DNA from: an uncultured Clostridia bacterium
GTDB taxonomy: Bacteria > Bacillota > Clostridia > UMGS1883
Length of the DNA: 64,000 nt
Direction: 5' to 3'
Assembly (NCBI GenBank): GCA_947629005.1
Contig: CANRCD010000008.1
Span: 1 to 64,000 of the forward strand
The notes beneath the pieces were generated by a model. It saw nothing but the letters and a program-made list of their open reading frames with translations. It made no database searches and was not told where the DNA came from. Every line of letters begins with the position of its first letter. Positions within the stretch are counted from its first letter, which is position 1. Of the stretch, positions 1 to 8,008 are shown one piece after another. The position numbers and the translations under genes are program-made.

Positions 1-170
1 CCTTAAACGCGTTGAGGGGTTTGGGGGCATCGCGGAGCCCCCAAGACTTTTGGTTCTTTTGGTCACAAAAGAACATAGGCATAAAATTAAATACGACTGC
101 CCGCGCCGCAGGCGCGTCCGCGAAGCGGCGGACGTGTGGAGGCAGACAGCGCGGGCGACATAATTATAAG
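1..170. repeat. Hairpin-rich dispersed repeat, copy 1 (truncated by window edge)
   Basis: This stretch matches the repeat at 283-452 almost base for base and is cut by the window start. It carries the same modules in order: a GGGGGC/GCCCCC hairpin, the palindrome TTCTTTTG-GTCA-CAAAAGAA, a GCGCC/GGCGC hairpin and a GTCCGC-rich hairpin, then a tail ending GACATAATTATAAG. Short ORFs across it are low-complexity and differ between strands, so it is not read as coding. A third copy lies at 40408-40602. Confidence 0.85.
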
Positions 171-214
171 GCACAGGCAACATAATTACAAGGCGCGGGC
201 GGCATGATTATATC
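149..214. repeat. Three tandem 22-bp repeat units
   Basis: Three consecutive 22-base units (149-170, 171-192, 193-214) share the pattern GCGCGGGCGACATAATTA followed by a short variable end. A single further unit closes the second large repeat at 431-452. The tail of the dispersed element appears to have been locally multiplied here. The units are contiguous, without spacers, so this is not a CRISPR array. Confidence 0.6.
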
Positions 215-256
215 GCGGCGCCTGCGGGCTCTCAATGTGCCCCTACCGCCCGTCGT

Positions 257-452
257 GGGGATTTTTAAGGGGCCCGCAGGCCCCTTAAACGCGTTGAGGG
301 GTTTGGGGGCATCGCGGAGCCCCCAAGACTTTTGGTTCTTTTGGTCACAAAAGAACATAGGCATAAAATTAAATGCGACTGCCCGCGCCGCAGGCGCGTC
401 CGCGAAGCGACGGACGTGTGGAGCCATACAGCGCGGGCGACATAATTACAAG
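257..452. repeat. Hairpin-rich dispersed repeat, copy 2 (complete)
   Basis: This is the most complete copy in the window. Visible hairpins are AAGGGGCC/GGCCCCTT (267-286), GGGGGC/GCCCCC (305-324), TTCTTTTG/CAAAAGAA (336-355), GCGCC/GGCGC (385-397) and a GTCCG/CGGAC stem (about 399-415). From 257 to 409 it differs from the copy at 40408-40560 at only three positions. No credible gene lies between 1 and 570. The structure suggests a non-coding mobile or REP-like element; function unknown. Confidence 0.85.
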
Positions 453-570
453 TCCATTGATAAAAAAATTAAACATTAACAATTTATTCACAATTTTGTA
501 TCAGTTTTTTCTTTAATTTGCTGTAAAATAAAGCTGTAAAAATTACACAAATAACCTTGGAGCGATAGCC

Positions 571-1023
571 ATGTATAAAAAAATCCTTCTCATCAACGGG
601 CCCAACATGAATATGCTGGGCATACGCCAGCCCGAGATTTACGGGCGGGACAGCCTCGAAACCATAGAGCGGCTGACGCGTGAGCGCGCGGCGGAGCTGG
701 GGTACGAGTGCGAGTGCTTCCAGTCGAACTACGAGGGGGCCGTGGTGGAGGAGATCCACCGTGCTTACGGGCGGGTGGACGGTATAGTCATGAATCCCGC
801 CGCCTTCACCCACTACAGCTACGCCGTGGCCGACGCCGTCAGCGCCGTGGGCCTGCCGGTGGTGGAGGTTCACATGAGCGATATACACAGCCGTGAGACA
901 TTCCGCAGCCGGAGCGTCATCCTGCCGTACTGCATAGGGCAGGTGGCCGGCCACGGCAAGGACAGCTACCGTATTGGCGTGGAGAAGCTGATAGCGTATT
1001 TGGAGGGCAAGGAAAATGTATGA
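571..1023 (+). CDS. aroQ: Type II 3-dehydroquinate dehydratase
   Basis: This cytoplasmic enzyme of the shikimate pathway dehydrates 3-dehydroquinate to 3-dehydroshikimate. The 150-residue length fits the small dodecameric type II family. Diagnostic segments are present: an N-terminal NGPNMNMLGIRQPEIYG (flexible loop with the catalytic Arg/Tyr region), NPAAFTHYSYAVADAV in the middle, and EVHMSDIHSRETFRSRSV carrying the substrate-binding His and Arg. The start is the ATG at 571 after a modest GGAG. Its last 8 bases overlap the start of the M24 homologue, and the order aroQ / M24 / efp is the common Firmicute arrangement. Confidence 0.96.
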   Translation: MYKKILLINGPNMNMLGIRQPEIYGRDSLETIERLTRERAAELGYECECFQSNYEGAVVEEIHRAYGRVDGIVMNPAAFTHYSYAVADAVSAVGLPVVEVHMSDIHSRETFRSRSVILPYCIGQVAGHGKDSYRIGVEKLIAYLEGKENV

Positions 1024-2083
1024 GAAAAGAATAGAACGCCTGCTTTCGGCCATGGAGGCCCGCGGGGCCGACGCCGCGCTCATCGCTTCGCCGGAGAACC
1101 GCTTCTTTTTCAGCGGCTTTACCGGCGAAACCGGCGCCATTCTTATCACCAATAACAGCCGCACCCTTTTTGTGGAGCAGCGCTACGCGCTTCAGGCCAC
1201 GATGGAGACTAAGGGCCTCGCCATAGTGAACGTGGCCGGCGGCCTGTATAACAGCATTAACGACACCGTAATCAGCGACGGAGTCAAAACCATAATTTTT
1301 GAGGACGATTACTTCACCGTGAGCGTGTACCGCACCTTAAAGCGCAAGCTCCGCTGCGAGGAGCTCATCCCCGCGGGCGACCTTATGCTGCGTCTGCGCG
1401 CCGTGAAGGACGCCGGCGAGACGGACAAGCTCCGCGCGGCCTCGGCCCTTGCCGACGAGGGCCTTGCCTTTGTCCGGCGGCAGCTCAGGGTTGGCGCGGA
1501 CGAGCGGGATTTGTCCCTTAAAACCGAGCTTTTCCTCCGCGAGAAGGGGGCGGGGCTGTCGTTTAAGCCGGTGGTGGTTTCCGGCGCGAGGACGGCCATG
1601 CCTTCGGCGTTTTCCGCGGCCAAGGAGCTCGCCTTCGGCGACGCGGTCATCGTGGGCATAGGTCTTTCGCTTGACGGCTACTGTGCCGAGCTCAGCCGCA
1701 CCTTCTTCATTGGCAGCGCCGACGAGCGAGCCCGAGGGCTTTACGCGGCGGTGCGCTCTGCCAGGGACGCGGTATTTGCCGAGGCGCGCATGGGCGTACC
1801 CTGCCGCGACGCGGACATGAAGGCCCGCACCTGCCTTGCCGACGCGGGTCTGCGCGAGGCTTACTGCCACAGCGTGGGCCATGGCGTGGGCATATCTCCG
1901 GTGGAGCTGCCGAAGGTCAGCCTCCAGAGCGGCGACACCCTCTGCGCCAATATGACTGTCAACCTCGGCGTGGGCGCGTATGAAAGCAGCTTCGGCGGCG
2001 TGCGCCTGACGGATACCGCCGTAATAACTCCCGACGGGGCGCAGGCCCTCACCCAAAGCTCCCTGGAATTGGAAGTGCTGTAA
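1016..2083 (+). CDS. M24 (creatinase/Xaa-Pro aminopeptidase) homologue, metal site degenerate
   Basis: A 355-residue protein with an N-terminal creatinase-like domain (about 1-125) and a C-terminal pita-bread M24 domain. It occupies the slot of the Xaa-Pro aminopeptidase usually found between aroQ and efp. The fold motifs align (DGYCAELSRTF, SVGHGVGI, MTVNLGVGAY, GGVRLTDTAVIT) but the five metal ligands of the family (D, D, H, E, E) read G214, E225, H289, N316 and T332. The usual substrate-side His of the PH motif is also replaced (MPSAFSAAKEL). The reading frame is intact, so it is not an ordinary pseudogene. I infer a non-catalytic or altered-function homologue. Translation is probably coupled to aroQ through the 8-base overlap. 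Confidence 0.88.
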   Translation: MYEKRIERLLSAMEARGADAALIASPENRFFFSGFTGETGAILITNNSRTLFVEQRYALQATMETKGLAIVNVAGGLYNSINDTVISDGVKTIIFEDDYFTVSVYRTLKRKLRCEELIPAGDLMLRLRAVKDAGETDKLRAASALADEGLAFVRRQLRVGADERDLSLKTELFLREKGAGLSFKPVVVSGARTAMPSAFSAAKELAFGDAVIVGIGLSLDGYCAELSRTFFIGSADERARGLYAAVRSARDAVFAEARMGVPCRDADMKARTCLADAGLREAYCHSVGHGVGISPVELPKVSLQSGDTLCANMTVNLGVGAYESSFGGVRLTDTAVITPDGAQALTQSSLELEVL

Positions 2084-2112
2084 TTTTTTCCGAATTATTT
2101 TTTGAAAAAGGG

Positions 2113-2141
2113 TTGATTATTTTTCCGTTTTGTTGTATTAT
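2113..2141 (+). promoter_or_regulatory. Putative sigma-A promoter of efp
   Basis: TTGATT (2113-2118) and TATTAT (2136-2141) are separated by 17 bases in an AT-rich spacer upstream of efp. efp can therefore be transcribed apart from aroQ and the M24 gene. Confidence 0.55.
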
Positions 2142-2174
2142 AATAAATAAGTACAGCACGAAAGGATGATTTGA

Positions 2175-2732
2175 ATGATTTCCGCGGGTGATTTCAGAAA
2201 CGGAGTAACCTTCGAATATGACGGAAATGTGTACCAGGTTATCGAATTCCAGCACGTTAAGCCGGGCAAGGGCGCGGCCTTCGTCAGGACGAAAATCAGA
2301 AACGTGATTTCCGGCGGAGTGGTTGAAAAAACCTTTAACCCCACCGATAAGATGCCCAAGGCGCATATCGAGCGCAAGGATATGGAGTATCTTTACAACG
2401 ACGGCGACCTCTATTATTTCATGGACCCCGAAACCTACGAGCAGATTCCCATCGGCACCGACAAGCTGGGCGACGCGCTCAAGTTCGTGAAGGAGAATAT
2501 GCAGGTCAAGGTGCTGTCCTATAAGGGCAACATCTTCGGTATCGAGCCCCCGAACTTTGTGGAGCTTAAAATTACCGATACCGAGCCCGGCTTTGCGGGC
2601 AACACCGCTCAGGGCGCCACAAAGCCCGCCACCCTTGAAACGGGGGCCGTTGTTCAGGTGCCTCTGTTTATTGATAACGGCGAGGTTATCCGTGTTGATA
2701 CCCGCACGGGCGAGTATATGTCCAGAGCATAA
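2175..2732 (+). CDS. efp: Elongation factor P
   Basis: EF-P binds ribosomes stalled at polyproline stretches and promotes peptide bond formation. The 185 residues match the usual length and three-barrel architecture. The N-terminal KOW-like domain has [20 protein letters not shown], and the loop PGKGAAFVR carries the conserved lysine (about residue 32) that is post-translationally modified in many bacteria. The C-terminus has the expected [13 protein letters not shown] ending. A GAAAGG Shine-Dalgarno precedes the ATG at 2175. No modification enzyme for EF-P is visible in the window. Confidence 0.97.
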   Translation: MISAGDFRNGVTFEYDGNVYQVIEFQHVKPGKGAAFVRTKIRNVISGGVVEKTFNPTDKMPKAHIERKDMEYLYNDGDLYYFMDPETYEQIPIGTDKLGDALKFVKENMQVKVLSYKGNIFGIEPPNFVELKITDTEPGFAGNTAQGATKPATLETGAVVQVPLFIDNGEVIRVDTRTGEYMSRA

Positions 2733-2755
2733 ATTATTTATAAGGAGGCAGCATC

Positions 2756-3169
2756 GTGAGCTATTTAACGGAACAGGCCGCTTATCTCAAGGGCCTGCTT
2801 GACGGCGGCGACCTTGACAAAACCACCAATGAGGGCAAGCTTCTTGAGGCGCTCATCGGAGTTATCGGCGATATGGCCGAGGAAATTGAGGCCATTGGCG
2901 CGGAAACTCAAGAGCTGACTGAGACAGTGGATGAAATCGACGAGGACCTTGCCGACGTGGAGGACGCGCTCTACGGCGAGGACGACGAGGACTGGGACGG
3001 GGATGACGACGAGGAGTTTGCCATCGAGTGCCCTAACTGCGGCGATATGATTTATCTTGACCCTTCTCTCCTCGAGGGCAGCGAGCAGACCATTACCTGC
3101 CCCAACTGTCAGGAGGAAATCGAGCTTGAGATTTCCGATGACTGTGACTGCGAGGACTGCGGAGACTGA
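2756..3169 (+). CDS. Zinc-ribbon protein resembling CD1247-type proteins
   Basis: A 137-residue acidic protein starting at GTG 2756 behind a strong TAAGGAGG. Residues 1-75 are helical (YLTEQAAYLKGLLDGGDLD and following heptad-like stretch) and resemble the N-terminal domain found in clostridial proteins encoded after efp. A strongly acidic linker (about 70-90) leads to a zinc ribbon with CPNC (about residue 95) and CPNC (about 118), followed by a Cys/Asp-rich tail (CDCEDC). No catalytic residues are apparent. It follows efp by 23 bases and is probably cotranscribed. Function unknown; a structural or nucleic-acid-binding role is possible. Confidence 0.75.
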   Translation: MSYLTEQAAYLKGLLDGGDLDKTTNEGKLLEALIGVIGDMAEEIEAIGAETQELTETVDEIDEDLADVEDALYGEDDEDWDGDDDEEFAIECPNCGDMIYLDPSLLEGSEQTITCPNCQEEIELEISDDCDCEDCGD

Positions 3170-3177
3170 AATGACTT

Positions 3178-3193
3178 GCGGCGGTGTCGCCGC
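3178..3193 (+). terminator. Short GC hairpin after the efp unit
   Basis: GCGGCG-GTGT-CGCCGC forms a perfect 6-bp stem 8 bases after the zinc-ribbon gene. It lacks a clear U-run, so it may only weakly terminate or protect the 3' end. Confidence 0.35.
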
Positions 3194-3334
3194 TAACGGA
3201 ATAAAACGGATTTTATACTAATATTCAATTAAAGTAAGACGCCGAGCGACCGGAATTTTTCGTGCCTGACGAAGTATGACGCGATAAAGACCGCCGCGAA
3301 TGTCTGATTATGTGAGGATTAGTATTAAGCGGCG

Positions 3335-3368
3335 AAAAAGCTGTTTCGCATTGCGAAACAGCTTTTTT
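3335..3368. terminator. Bidirectional intrinsic terminator
   Basis: An AAAAAGCTGTTTCGC arm pairs with GCGAAACAGCTTTTTT around a very small loop, giving A- and T-tracts on both sides. It lies between the convergent efp unit and the AbrB gene and can stop both. Confidence 0.85.
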
Positions 3369-3396
3369 ACGCGGTATATATGTATTAAGTTTGAGC

Positions 3397-3630
3397 TTAT
3401 TTTCCTAACTTATCCGCAATCTCGCGCGCGCATTTGCTGCAAACCGACGTGCCCTCGACCATGTCTCCGACAACGCCGCAAAGAGCGCAGCTCTCACCGG
3501 ACTTTGAAAGGATAATTTTATCGCCCTTGAGCTCAATGTCTATAAGCGTGTTGTGAGTTATGTGGAGCTTTGTCCTCATTTCTTGAGGAAGAACTATCCT
3601 TCCCAGCTTGTCCAGCCTTCTGTTTATCAT
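3397..3630 (-). CDS. AbrB/SpoVT-family transition-state regulator
   Basis: A DNA-binding regulator of the swapped-hairpin AbrB fold. Translation most likely begins at the ATG ending at 3630 (GCAGGGG lies upstream), giving 77 residues; a TTG start 42 bases further out is less likely. The segment RRLDKLGRIVLPQEMRTKL is the family signature. The C-terminus carries two CxxC knuckles (CALCG and CSKC), an extension seen in clostridial AbrB proteins, probably binding zinc. The gene has its own consensus promoter (3729-3757). It is convergent to the efp unit; targets cannot be read from the sequence. Confidence 0.92.
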   Translation of the reverse strand: MINRRLDKLGRIVLPQEMRTKLHITHNTLIDIELKGDKIILSKSGESCALCGVVGDMVEGTSVCSKCAREIADKLGK

Positions 3631-3728
3631 GGCTTTATACCCCTGCTTTCTGATATATTTTTTTAGGCCCAAAGGCGGCCCGCCACGCAGGCGGTCTCTT
3701 ATGGCGCCCCTTTTCGGCCTCTGAACCC

Positions 3729-3757
3729 ATTATACACCAAAATATGTCAGTTGTCAA
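3729..3757 (-). promoter_or_regulatory. Consensus sigma-A promoter of the AbrB gene
   Basis: On the minus strand TTGACA (3752-3757) and TATAAT (3729-3734) are exactly 17 bases apart, a full consensus match. The resulting leader of about 90 bases contains a CCGCC-TGCGT-GGCGG hairpin (about 3681-3695) before the ribosome binding site. Confidence 0.85.
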
Positions 3758-3835
3758 TATTATTTTTACATTTTATCCCAAAAAATTTAATAAATAATGG
3801 AAGCGGGGAAAAGCCTAAAAACGGGCTCGGGGGGC

Positions 3836-4747
3836 TTACGACGGCAGGTTGGTTATGCTTTCCTTGTAGCTCTGGCGGTATTCGCTGGGCGACATACCTA
3901 TTTGTTTGCGGAAAATGTCGTTAAAGCGCTGCTGTGCGCTGAAGCCCACGTCTATGGCGATATCGCCGATTTTCTTGTTGGTTTCCTCCAGCATTGTCTT
4001 GGCCTTCTGAATGCGCACGCTCAGCAGGTACTGAATGGGGCTGATACCGTAATGCTTTTTAAAGGCGCGGGCGAAGTGGCTGGTGGATATGTATACATAG
4101 CTCGATATATCGTCGAGAGAAATATCGGTGTGATAGTTTTCCAGAATATAGTTGCGCGCGGCCTCAAGCAGCTCCTGAAGCTTGTCGCCCTTTGTGGCCA
4201 GCGAGCTTTCCCACTGAGCCTTCAGGCTGCGGCTGAGCCAAACAAAAAGCTCCATCACCAGCAGGCTTTTCATAAATTCGCTTGCCTCGTCCGGCTCCTT
4301 TGATTCCTGCATTATCTGCTGCATGTCGCCGACGATGTTGGCGCGGTAAATGCTGGAAAGCGTGAAATACCCGCAGGTGTCCGTGTCGGAGATAAAGCTC
4401 AAAAACTCGTCAAGGCTGACGCCGGCGATACGGCTGTCGTGATTCTTTACAAAGCAAAATTTCAGCACCCAGAACTGGCAGGGATTGTCGCTGTCCACGT
4501 CCAGCTTGTGGGGAATGCGCGGTTTTATGAGCAGCAGGTCGTGGTTGTGCACGGGCACGTCGCGGCCGTCGATTTCAAAGTGAGCGCGGGAGGCGTGCTG
4601 CACGTAAAGCAGCTCGAACTCGTCATGCACGCTTTCGGCGTCCACCTGATACCTCCCGTCCATTATCCGCTGCAGCGAGTGGACAACCACCGGCAGCCCG
4701 CCCTCGGAATTGATAAGATCCTCCCAGATCTTCGGCATATTCGACAT
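3836..4747 (-). CDS. AraC-family transcriptional regulator next to the GH2 gene
   Basis: A 303-residue regulator with an N-terminal cupin-type sensor domain (about 15-120; VPVHNHDLLLIKPRIPHKL is the typical cupin stretch) and two C-terminal AraC helix-turn-helix motifs (about 200-300; DDISSYVYISTSHFARAFKK and DIAIDVGFSAQQRFNDIFRK). AGGTGA precedes the ATG at 4747. It is transcribed divergently from the GH2 beta-galactosidase gene 99 bases away, so it is probably the sugar-responsive regulator of that gene. The inducer is not known. Confidence 0.93.
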   Translation of the reverse strand: MSNMPKIWEDLINSEGGLPVVVHSLQRIMDGRYQVDAESVHDEFELLYVQHASRAHFEIDGRDVPVHNHDLLLIKPRIPHKLDVDSDNPCQFWVLKFCFVKNHDSRIAGVSLDEFLSFISDTDTCGYFTLSSIYRANIVGDMQQIMQESKEPDEASEFMKSLLVMELFVWLSRSLKAQWESSLATKGDKLQELLEAARNYILENYHTDISLDDISSYVYISTSHFARAFKKHYGISPIQYLLSVRIQKAKTMLEETNKKIGDIAIDVGFSAQQRFNDIFRKQIGMSPSEYRQSYKESITNLPS

Positions 4748-4792
4748 TGCTTAATCACCTGCGTTTTTCACTTTTATTATCTATTTTTGAAT

Positions 4793-4821
4793 ATTATATC
4801 ACATTTTTTTGCATAAATCAA
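4793..4821 (-). promoter_or_regulatory. Putative promoter of the AraC gene
   Basis: On the minus strand TTGATT (4816-4821) and TATAAT (4793-4798) are 17 bases apart. The promoter lies within the short divergent region shared with the GH2 gene, so regulator binding here could affect both. Confidence 0.65.
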
Positions 4822-4846
4822 GAAAAATTTTCGGGAGTTGAGAATT

Positions 4847-7117
4847 ATGAAAAGAAAAGTTATCCCCCTCGGCGAGGGCTGGAGGTTTCGTCTGGGGGAG
4901 GAGCCCGACGGCTGGTACGCCGGCCTTGACGACAGCGCGTGGCAGATTGTGCGCGTTCCCCACGACTGGTCCGTCGCCCGTCCGTTTTCCAGGGAAAACA
5001 GCAGCGGCACGGGCTATGCCGAGGGCGGCGTGGGCTGGTACAGAAGGCGCTTTACCCTTGAAGATATAAAAGAAAAAAGGGTATATATCACCTTCGAGGG
5101 GGTATATAATAACTCACAGGTCTATATCAATTCAAACTATCTCGGCAAGCGACCCTACGGCTATGCCACCTTCACCCACGACATAACGGAGTTTGTCCGC
5201 GAGGGCGAGAACACCGTCTGCGTGGCGGTTCGCCATACCGAGACCGCCGACAGCCGCTGGTATACCGGCAGCGGAATTGTGCGGCCCGTGTATGTCACCG
5301 TAACGGATCGGGCCGCCGTGGCCTTCGGCGGCGTCCGGATAACCACGCCGGAGGTCTCTTCCGAGCGCGCCGTGGCGGTGGCCGAGGTCAGGACCACCCT
5401 TTCGGGGCTCGATGTCAAAAACACCGTTCTCGCGCCCGACGGCTCTGTGGCCGCCGAGGGAGGGGAGAGGCTCGAGATAAAAGACCCCCTGCTTTGGAGC
5501 CCCGCCTCGCCCGTTCTCTACACCCTCAGAACCGATGTTTACAGCGGCGGCGAGCTAACCGATACCTTGCTCACGTCCTTTGGCATACGCTTTTTCCGCT
5601 TCGACGCCGAAAACGGCTTCTTCCTGAACGGCGAAAGCATGAAGCTCAAGGGCGTGTGCCTTCACCACGACGCGGGCTGTCTTGGCGCGGCCGTGCCGAA
5701 ATCCGTCTGGCGAGGCCGCCTGATGACGCTCAAGGACTGCGGCTGCAACGCGGTGCGCACCAGCCATAACCCGCCCGACCCCGCTCTGCTGGACCTTTGC
5801 GACGAGCTTGGCTTTCTCGTTATGGACGAGGCCTTCGACGAGTGGGAGGGCCCCAAGAATAAGTGGTGGCAGGGGCATAACGTCTACCCGCCCAAGCGTT
5901 TCGGCTATTTTGAGGACTTCCCCGCATGGGGCGAGGAGGACATCAAGGCCATGGTGCGCCGCGACCGCAACCACCCCTGTGTCATAATCTGGAGCATAGG
6001 CAACGAGATAGACTACCCCAACGACCCCTACGTCCACCCGCTTTTTGACGAGGTCATGGGCAACAACGACGCCGGCAAGCCCAAGGAGGAGCGCGTTTAC
6101 GATAAGGATCGTCCCGACGCGGCCCGCCTCGCCGTGGTAGCCGAAAAGCTTGTCCGCCGGGTGAAGGAGGAGGACGCGACCCGCCCCGTCACCGCGGCGC
6201 TGGCCTTCCCCGAGCTGTCTAACCTGACCGGCCTTGCCGATAAGCTTGACATCGTTGGTTATAACTATAAGGAACACCTTTACGCCGCCGACTGCGCCCG
6301 CTATTCGGGGCGCGTCATCTACGGCAGCGAGAATAGCCACAGCCCCGCCGCGTGGGCGGCTGTGCGCGATGACCCCCGTATCTGCGGCCAGTTTCTCTGG
6401 ACGGGTATCGACTACATGGGCGAGGCCCACGGCTGGCCGGTCAGGGCCAGCGGAGCGGGCCTGCTCGATATGGCGGGCTTTCCCAAGCTGCGCTTTTATC
6501 AGCGCAAGGCCATGTGGAGCGGTAAGCCCGCCGCCGTCATCGCCTGCCGCCTTTATGAGCCCGAGCCCGACGGCCTTGACCGCCGCCACAGGCGCTGGAG
6601 ACCGTTTGAGATGTGCTGGAGCTTCCCCGAGGGCGCGGAGGCCGAGGTTTTGATTAGTACAAACCAAAGCGGCGTTGCCGAGCTGTTTTTGAACGGCGCA
6701 AGCGTTGGCAGGGCCGAGATTGACCCCTCCATGGGCGGGGCGCTGCTGCGCGTGCCCTTCGCTGTGGGCGTGCTTACGGCCCGCGTAGGAGGCGCGGAGG
6801 CGAGCCTCGTCACCGCTGGCAAGGCTGCGCGTATCGGCGTAAAGGCCTATTCCTTTGCCGACGACGACGTGACCCGCCTCGAGGTGAGCCTTCTCGATAA
6901 GGACGGCAACACCGTCCCCGAGCGGACGGAGATCTCGGCGGCCGTGCGCGGCTGCGAGCTTCTGGGCCTCGAAAACGGCGATATCGCCGACTGCCGCCCG
7001 TATACCGATACCGTCCGCGCCGCCTGTCGGGGCCGCCTCGCGGCATACGTCCGCGGCAGCGGCAGCGTCGTATTCACCGCCGGAGGGCTCGCAGCGGATG
7101 CGGAGGTCGGGAAATAA
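4847..7117 (+). CDS. Glycoside hydrolase family 2, beta-galactosidase type
   Basis: A 756-residue enzyme without a signal peptide, so probably cytoplasmic. The ATG at 4847 is preferred over a TTG at 4838 because GGGAG (4833-4837) is correctly spaced for it. Domain order: sugar-binding jelly roll (about 1-165; GWRFRLGEEPDGW, VPHDWS, GGVGWYRRRF), Ig-like domain (about 170-260), TIM barrel (about 265-560), then C-terminal beta domains, the first resembling DUF4982 (VAELFLNGASVG). The barrel has LKGVCLHHDAGCLG, IIWSIGNE (acid/base Glu about residue 387) and GSENSH (probable nucleophile Glu about 495). GH2 also includes beta-glucuronidases and mannosidases, so the sugar is uncertain; beta-galactosidase fits best. 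Removal of galactan side chains from pectin would suit the RG-I genes elsewhere in the window. Confidence 0.88.
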   Translation: MKRKVIPLGEGWRFRLGEEPDGWYAGLDDSAWQIVRVPHDWSVARPFSRENSSGTGYAEGGVGWYRRRFTLEDIKEKRVYITFEGVYNNSQVYINSNYLGKRPYGYATFTHDITEFVREGENTVCVAVRHTETADSRWYTGSGIVRPVYVTVTDRAAVAFGGVRITTPEVSSERAVAVAEVRTTLSGLDVKNTVLAPDGSVAAEGGERLEIKDPLLWSPASPVLYTLRTDVYSGGELTDTLLTSFGIRFFRFDAENGFFLNGESMKLKGVCLHHDAGCLGAAVPKSVWRGRLMTLKDCGCNAVRTSHNPPDPALLDLCDELGFLVMDEAFDEWEGPKNKWWQGHNVYPPKRFGYFEDFPAWGEEDIKAMVRRDRNHPCVIIWSIGNEIDYPNDPYVHPLFDEVMGNNDAGKPKEERVYDKDRPDAARLAVVAEKLVRRVKEEDATRPVTAALAFPELSNLTGLADKLDIVGYNYKEHLYAADCARYSGRVIYGSENSHSPAAWAAVRDDPRICGQFLWTGIDYMGEAHGWPVRASGAGLLDMAGFPKLRFYQRKAMWSGKPAAVIACRLYEPEPDGLDRRHRRWRPFEMCWSFPEGAEAEVLISTNQSGVAELFLNGASVGRAEIDPSMGGALLRVPFAVGVLTARVGGAEASLVTAGKAARIGVKAYSFADDDVTRLEVSLLDKDGNTVPERTEISAAVRGCELLGLENGDIADCRPYTDTVRAACRGRLAAYVRGSGSVVFTAGGLAADAEVGK

Positions 7118-7242
7118 CATAAAATTCTAAAAATTCTAAATTTTATTGAAATTTTTCTCGGAATTTCAAAGGAATTTTGGCAGATTTGCAGAATATATAA
7201 CTAATAAGGATTTTACTATCCGCCACTGAAAGGATGAAAGCT

Positions 7243-7947
7243 ATGACTCCTAAGTACAAAAGAGTACTAATCAAGGTCAGCGGCGAGGCCTTGGCAGGCG
7301 ACAAGGGCTTCGGCCTTGACAGCGACACGTTGGACAGCATTGCCGAAACCATCAAGGTATGCTCCGACATGGGCGTGGAAATCGCCGTCGTTGTGGGGGG
7401 CGGCAATTTCTGGCGCGGCCGCACCGGCGAAAATATGGAGCGAACCCGCGCCGACCACATGGGTATGCTGGCTACCGTCATCAACGCTCTTGCTCTGTGC
7501 GACGCATTTGAGCGTCACGGCATACCCACAAGGGTCCAGACGGCCATTGATATGCGCCAGATAGCCGAGCCCTATATCCGCGGCCGCGCCCTGAGCCATC
7601 TCGAAAAGGGCCGCGTGGTGATTTTTGGCTGCGGCACAGGCAACCCCTTCTTTTCCACCGATACCACGGCGGCCCTGCGCGCCGCCGAGATTGACGCCGA
7701 TATCATCCTTCTCGCCAAAAAGGTGGACGGCGTTTACGACAGCGACCCCGAAAAGAACCCCGACGCAAAGAAAATCGAATCCATCAGCTATATCGACGTG
7801 CTCAATCGGGGCCTCGGCGTGATGGATACCACCGCCACCTCCCTTTGCATGGACAATAAAATGCCCATCCGCGTGTTCGGCCTTGCTCAGCCGGATAATA
7901 TCCGCCGCGTTATCATGGGCGAGGAGATAGGCACGCTGGTATATTGA
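7243..7947 (+). CDS. pyrH: UMP kinase
   Basis: This hexameric amino-acid-kinase-fold enzyme phosphorylates UMP to UDP. The ATG at 7243 is chosen because GAAAGGATG sits about 8 bases upstream; the ATG at 7234 overlaps that Shine-Dalgarno. The 234-residue product has [19 protein letters not shown] at the phosphate-binding end, [11 protein letters not shown], and the nucleotide-binding [19 protein letters not shown]. It heads the order pyrH / frr / uppS / cdsA / dxr / rseP typical of Firmicutes. The rpsB and tsf genes that often precede pyrH are absent here. Confidence 0.96.
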   Translation: MTPKYKRVLIKVSGEALAGDKGFGLDSDTLDSIAETIKVCSDMGVEIAVVVGGGNFWRGRTGENMERTRADHMGMLATVINALALCDAFERHGIPTRVQTAIDMRQIAEPYIRGRALSHLEKGRVVIFGCGTGNPFFSTDTTAALRAAEIDADIILLAKKVDGVYDSDPEKNPDAKKIESISYIDVLNRGLGVMDTTATSLCMDNKMPIRVFGLAQPDNIRRVIMGEEIGTLVY

Positions 7948-8008
7948 AAGCCCGTCGGTACGAACATTGCGGACAAACCCAAAAAAATAAATGAAAGGAA
8001 CTGAGAAA

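Noticed and set aside
149-214. Possible CRISPR array
   Set aside because: The units are contiguous with no spacers and no cas genes are present.
164-479. Two overlapping short open frames in the first repeat region
   Set aside because: They lie in the dispersed hairpin element on both strands, recur with the repeat at 40336-40608, and have low-complexity sequence.
5555-7120. A 521-codon minus-strand open frame opposite the GH2 gene
   Set aside because: Same reason: a composition shadow of a well-supported enzyme gene, rich in Ala, Gly, His and Val without motifs.
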